Source of the DNA: Homalodisca vitripennis
Taxonomy: Eukaryota; Arthropoda; Insecta; Hemiptera; Cicadellidae
Assembly: GCF_021130785.1 (NCBI RefSeq)
Contig: NC_060207.1
Coordinates: 104,035,001 to 104,099,000 of the forward strand
Reading direction: 5' to 3'
Length of the DNA stretch: 64,000 bases
Made by a program: the position numbers and the translations under genes. Below, in pieces: positions 61,054-64,000 of this stretch; the first letter of the stretch is position 1; every line of letters starts with the position of its first letter. The notes under the pieces are model-generated. The model was not told the DNA's origin. It searched no databases and saw only the letters and a list, made by a program, of their open reading frames with translations.

Positions 61054-61140
61054 AGGATGGCTGTATGGTCTAAGGCGCTACTCTCGGACATTGGAGTTAG
61101 CCTTGGAGTCGCAAGTTTGATTCCCGCACCTGGTATTAGG
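61054..61140 (+). repeat. tRNA-like SINE head (class II, Leu/Ser-like)
   Basis: GTCAGGATGGCTGTATGGTC then TAAGGCGCTACTCTCGGACA has the A-box form (TGGCNNNNTGGTCTAAGGCGC) of class II tRNAs, a long variable region follows, and GCAAGTTTGATTCCCGC is B-box-like (standard GGTTCGAATCC). The 3' end (ACCTGGTATTAGG) does not pair with the 5' GTCAGGA to form an acceptor stem, so it is a tRNA-derived SINE and not a working tRNA. Confidence 0.65.
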
Positions 61141-61198
61141 GATTTTTGCTGTCTAGACTGCACTTATGAGAGCCACTGGTATGTGATAAAACTGACAG

Positions 61199-61297
61199 GA
61201 GTCATAGTCATAGTCATATCATCTTTATTATAATTTCTTTGAGAAATACAATGGTGTCATAGATGCAAATATTAACAATTTTATAGGTATCTTAAGA
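61199..61297 (-). repeat. 3' tail of the LINE with (TATGAC)n-type repeat
   Basis: Downstream of the LINE stop codon the minus strand has about 100 nt ending ATAAAGATGATATGACTATG and further ATGACT units. A short simple repeat, in place of poly(A), at the 3' end is seen in CR1/L2-type members of the jockey superfamily. Confidence 0.7.
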
Positions 61298-64000
61298 TTA
61301 GGTTTTCCAGTTGAGAAACTCTTCAATGGTATAGAATGTCCTCTCCAGTAGCCATTGTCGAGCTTCTTTCTTGAAGTGCCGCTCCTCTGTTATTGCCTTA
61401 AGGTGATTTGGCAGCAGGTTGTACAGCTTTGGTCCCGTATAGCTGGGTTTCTCTTCAGATAGTGCAAGGTGATGAATGGGCAGTGCAAAGTTGTTAGCGT
61501 TTCTTGTATTGTAGGGGTGTGTTTCTCCTAATCTTGTGAGATTGCGGGACATGGCAAAGCAGATAACTTCGAACGACACCACAGTAAGTATTTTTAGTTC
61601 AGGAAAAGCAGCTCTACAGGAGTCAAGTGGGTTTAGGTCGGCCAGTATTCGGATGACTTTCTTTTGTGCCACTAGAACACGTTGCAGGTTGTAATGGGAG
61701 GAGTTACCCCAGATTATTATCCCATATCTCAGGTGGGACTCGAAAAGAGAGTAGTAAGCCGTTTTGGCTGTGTCCATGTTACTAATATTTTTTATCCGCC
61801 TAATGACATAAGTGTTACTGCTGAGCTTTTTGATTAGTTGGTCAATGTGTGGTGTCCAAGTCAGTTTATTGTCAATGATAACTCCCAGGTACTTGGCTTC
61901 ATAGCTGGCTTCTATTTCTGGCAGACCTGCAGCTTCTGTATTTCTTCTTCCAAAAGTAAGTTGTTGGGTTTTTTGTTCGTTTAGCACAAGGTCATTTTGT
62001 TGCCAGTACTGTTTTGCCAGGCTTAAAGACACATATGATGTTATTTCAAGGTCTTGTACTTCTTTTTTTGCCACTAGCATGGCAGCGTCATCCGCGTATA
62101 AAATTACCTGACAGTATTCTTCCAGGCACCTGGGGAGGTCATTGCTGAACAGTATAAAAAGTACAGGACCAAGAACCGAACCCTGTGGAACACTCCTATT
62201 TAGAGGTAATGGTGTTGAAGTTGTTTTGTAGATGGTGTTGTTCTTTTTGTATGTTATTTCTACCATTTGTGATCGTCCCTCTAAATAGCTTGCCAGCCAT
62301 TTTCCTGCCATCCCTTTAACACCCATGGCTCTTACTTTTTGTATAAGAAGGTTGTGACCCAGGCAATCAAAAGCCTTGCTGAAGTCTAAGAGCAGGCTAG
62401 TGACCTCTTTTCCTTCTTCTCTCTGGTCAATAATGAATTCGGCAAGTTGGATTAGGGCAGTGGTTGTGGATCTTCCCTTGAGGAAACCGTGCTGCTGGCT
62501 GGTAATAATGTTGTGGTCAGTCAGGTGTTTCATCAGTTGGTTTAGCATGACTTTCTCGATCACCTTTGATATTGTTGAGAGCAAGGATATTGGTCTGTAA
62601 TTGCTAATTTGGTCCGATGGTTCTTTCTTAAGCTTTGGGTACACTTTTGCCAGTTTAAGGGTTTGTGGAAAGATACCTTGGGAAAAGGATTTATTTATTA
62701 TGTATGTGAGAGGGGATGTCAGTTCTTCCTTACAGTGTTTGAGGATGATGGAGGATATTTCGTCAGTTCCGGCGGATGTTTTGGATTTCAGGCAGGAAAT
62801 GATATTTTCCACTTCCTGGTAGTTTGTGGGCTGTAGGATAAGTTCGGGGGGTTCGTCTCCCGTTTGGTTCAAGGGGCCGTTGTGTGCATGAGCTTGATCA
62901 GCATCTCCTAGAGTCTTATCTGCTACTGTTGTGAAGTAGTGATTGAGTTTGTGAGCCACTTGATGGGGTTTTTTAATTAGTGTCCCGTCCATTAGTAGTT
63001 TTATGGGTTCAGCTATTTTGTTGTTCTGCTGTCTTTCACGGTTAACTACTTTCCATAGTGCTTTTTGTTTGTTTTCAGCATTTTGAATAAAATTAGTGGT
63101 GTCTTGATGTTTAAGTTGTTTTAGTTTTAAGTCATAGTCTTTTTTCTTTGCTGCTGTTAGTGCTTTGTCCTCTTCTCCTCCTCGGAGTATCTGATTACTG
63201 AGTGCCTGCAGGTACTCTTTCTTAAGGTGGCAGACATCATCATTCTGTATTAGAGCTGATTTGAGTTTTCCCTTTGGTCTGGATTTTTTCAGGGGGCAGG
63301 CTGTATTGAGCGCTGTAGTAGTTTTCCCAATAAACAAGTTGTAGGCTTGGTCTGCATCTGGAGAGTTGTATATATTGTCCCATGACTCCACAGCCAATAG
63401 GTGCTTCAGATAATTTAAGTTTTCTTGAGAAAGTCTTCTATGAGTAGAGCTTGGACAGTTTGATTTCTTGGTTTGCAAGTTGATGGTGCAGAGTTGGGCA
63501 CAATGATCTGAGAGACCAGTGGTAATCACTTCAACATTTATATCCTCCCTGTTCACATTGGAGCACACAAAATCAATGGAAGATGATGAAGTGTGGGTGA
63601 CTCTCGTAGGTGGAAGGTTGAGTCGTATTAAGTTGTGCCGTGCTAGCATGTTATCAAGTTTTTTCTTGTTCTTTGTTTCTGCAAGTCCGTCCACATTAAC
63701 ATCTCCCATTATGATGGTTTGGGCCCTCCAGGTTGGGACCAGATCAAGAGTGTCGGATAAGATGTCCAGGGAAGTTTCTAAATTTCCTTCAGGTGGCCTG
63801 TACACCCCGAGCAGGTTTATGTTTTTTGTGTTTATTTTTAAGCTTATCATGTAGAGTTCGCATGTAAGCTCAATAGGTTTGTTTGAGGTGTTGACAATGT
63901 GTATAGTGTTTCCAAGAGCCTCGTTTGAGTAAAAGGCAACTCCTCCTTTTCTAGAGTTTTTCCTGCAGAACCCACCAACCAGATTATACCCAGGGAGTCT
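61298..64000 (-). CDS. Jockey-superfamily LINE ORF: endonuclease plus reverse transcriptase, partial at right edge
   Basis: Uninterrupted frame from the right edge to the stop at 61300-61298; the Met at 63850 is internal because the frame stays open through 64000 (RLPGYNLVGGFCRKNSRKGG, GVAFYSNEALGN). Endonuclease/phosphatase-like domain: LLGVYRPPEGN, IIMGDVNVDG, DFVCSN, TGLSDHCA (catalytic Asp-His). Reverse transcriptase: NYRPISLLSTISKVIEKVML, QHGFLKGRSTTTAL, LLLDFSKAFDCL (motif A Asp), RSVPQGSVLGPVLF, QVILYADDAAMLV (catalytic YADD), KYLGVIIDNKLTW. It ends EEFLNWKT. About 900 codons are present with no break, so this copy is young and may be active. It sits antisense-neutral, in the same orientation as the host gene. 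Confidence 0.95.
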   Translation of the reverse strand, partial: RLPGYNLVGGFCRKNSRKGGVAFYSNEALGNTIHIVNTSNKPIELTCELYMISLKINTKNINLLGVYRPPEGNLETSLDILSDTLDLVPTWRAQTIIMGDVNVDGLAETKNKKKLDNMLARHNLIRLNLPPTRVTHTSSSSIDFVCSNVNREDINVEVITTGLSDHCAQLCTINLQTKKSNCPSSTHRRLSQENLNYLKHLLAVESWDNIYNSPDADQAYNLFIGKTTTALNTACPLKKSRPKGKLKSALIQNDDVCHLKKEYLQALSNQILRGGEEDKALTAAKKKDYDLKLKQLKHQDTTNFIQNAENKQKALWKVVNRERQQNNKIAEPIKLLMDGTLIKKPHQVAHKLNHYFTTVADKTLGDADQAHAHNGPLNQTGDEPPELILQPTNYQEVENIISCLKSKTSAGTDEISSIILKHCKEELTSPLTYIINKSFSQGIFPQTLKLAKVYPKLKKEPSDQISNYRPISLLSTISKVIEKVMLNQLMKHLTDHNIITSQQHGFLKGRSTTTALIQLAEFIIDQREEGKEVTSLLLDFSKAFDCLGHNLLIQKVRAMGVKGMAGKWLASYLEGRSQMVEITYKKNNTIYKTTSTPLPLNRSVPQGSVLGPVLFILFSNDLPRCLEEYCQVILYADDAAMLVAKKEVQDLEITSYVSLSLAKQYWQQNDLVLNEQKTQQLTFGRRNTEAAGLPEIEASYEAKYLGVIIDNKLTWTPHIDQLIKKLSSNTYVIRRIKNISNMDTAKTAYYSLFESHLRYGIIIWGNSSHYNLQRVLVAQKKVIRILADLNPLDSCRAAFPELKILTVVSFEVICFAMSRNLTRLGETHPYNTRNANNFALPIHHLALSEEKPSYTGPKLYNLLPNHLKAITEERHFKKEARQWLLERTFYTIEEFLNWKT

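Noticed and set aside
61054..61140. Functional tRNA-Leu or tRNA-Ser gene
   Set aside because: A-box and B-box are recognisable but the acceptor stem does not pair and the anticodon arm is not well formed; better read as a SINE head.
62376..63854. Plus-strand open frames under the LINE
   Set aside because: Antisense shadows of the endonuclease/RT frame.

Overview
The window is AT-rich animal nuclear DNA with short exons, introns up to about 13 kb, GT-AG splice sites and many decayed DNA transposons. It is almost certainly an arthropod, most likely an insect; any finer placement would be a guess. No bacterial, viral or organellar gene organisation is visible.

One gene spans nearly the whole window on the minus strand: the internal part of a JIP3/JIP4 scaffold gene (sunday driver/syd; vertebrate MAPK8IP3/SPAG9). 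Fourteen well supported exons run from 58888 down to 88, and every junction is phase-consistent. They encode about 690 residues: an acidic linker, the 'DEGAD' segment, the second leucine-zipper coiled coil, the RH2 motif, a Ser/Arg linker, and the start of the C-terminal beta-propeller. The 5' end (RH1 domain, start codon) lies beyond the right edge and the rest of the propeller beyond the left edge. Two frame-preserving microexons (33 and 18 nt) sit in the intron just before the zipper. Two similar 27- and 31-codon exons lie in tandem before the propeller. A possible alternative last exon with a polyadenylation signal lies at 26.5-26.8 kb and would give a short protein without the propeller.

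The introns are a graveyard of mobile elements. There are at least seven mariner-type (Tc1/mariner superfamily) relics, a pogo/Tigger deletion derivative plus related ends, five TTAA-flanked piggyBac-like or MITE insertions, hairpin MITEs, dispersed repeats, a 7 x 100-bp tandem array, (TA)n tracts and two near-perfect long palindromes. Two piggyBac-like insertions are nested in mariner relics, and in one of them the opposite terminal repeat of the same mariner preserves the uninterrupted target site. A decayed reverse-transcriptase relic sits between long inverted repeats at 54.9-56.7 kb. A broken EF-hand (neuronal calcium sensor type) pseudogene lies at 0.9 kb on the opposite strand.

At the right edge (61.2-64.0 kb) a jockey-superfamily LINE keeps an open endonuclease/reverse-transcriptase frame running off the window, next to a tRNA-like SINE head. 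The long tracts at 18.5-28.2 kb and 37.2-46 kb are otherwise low-complexity intron in which I recognise little.
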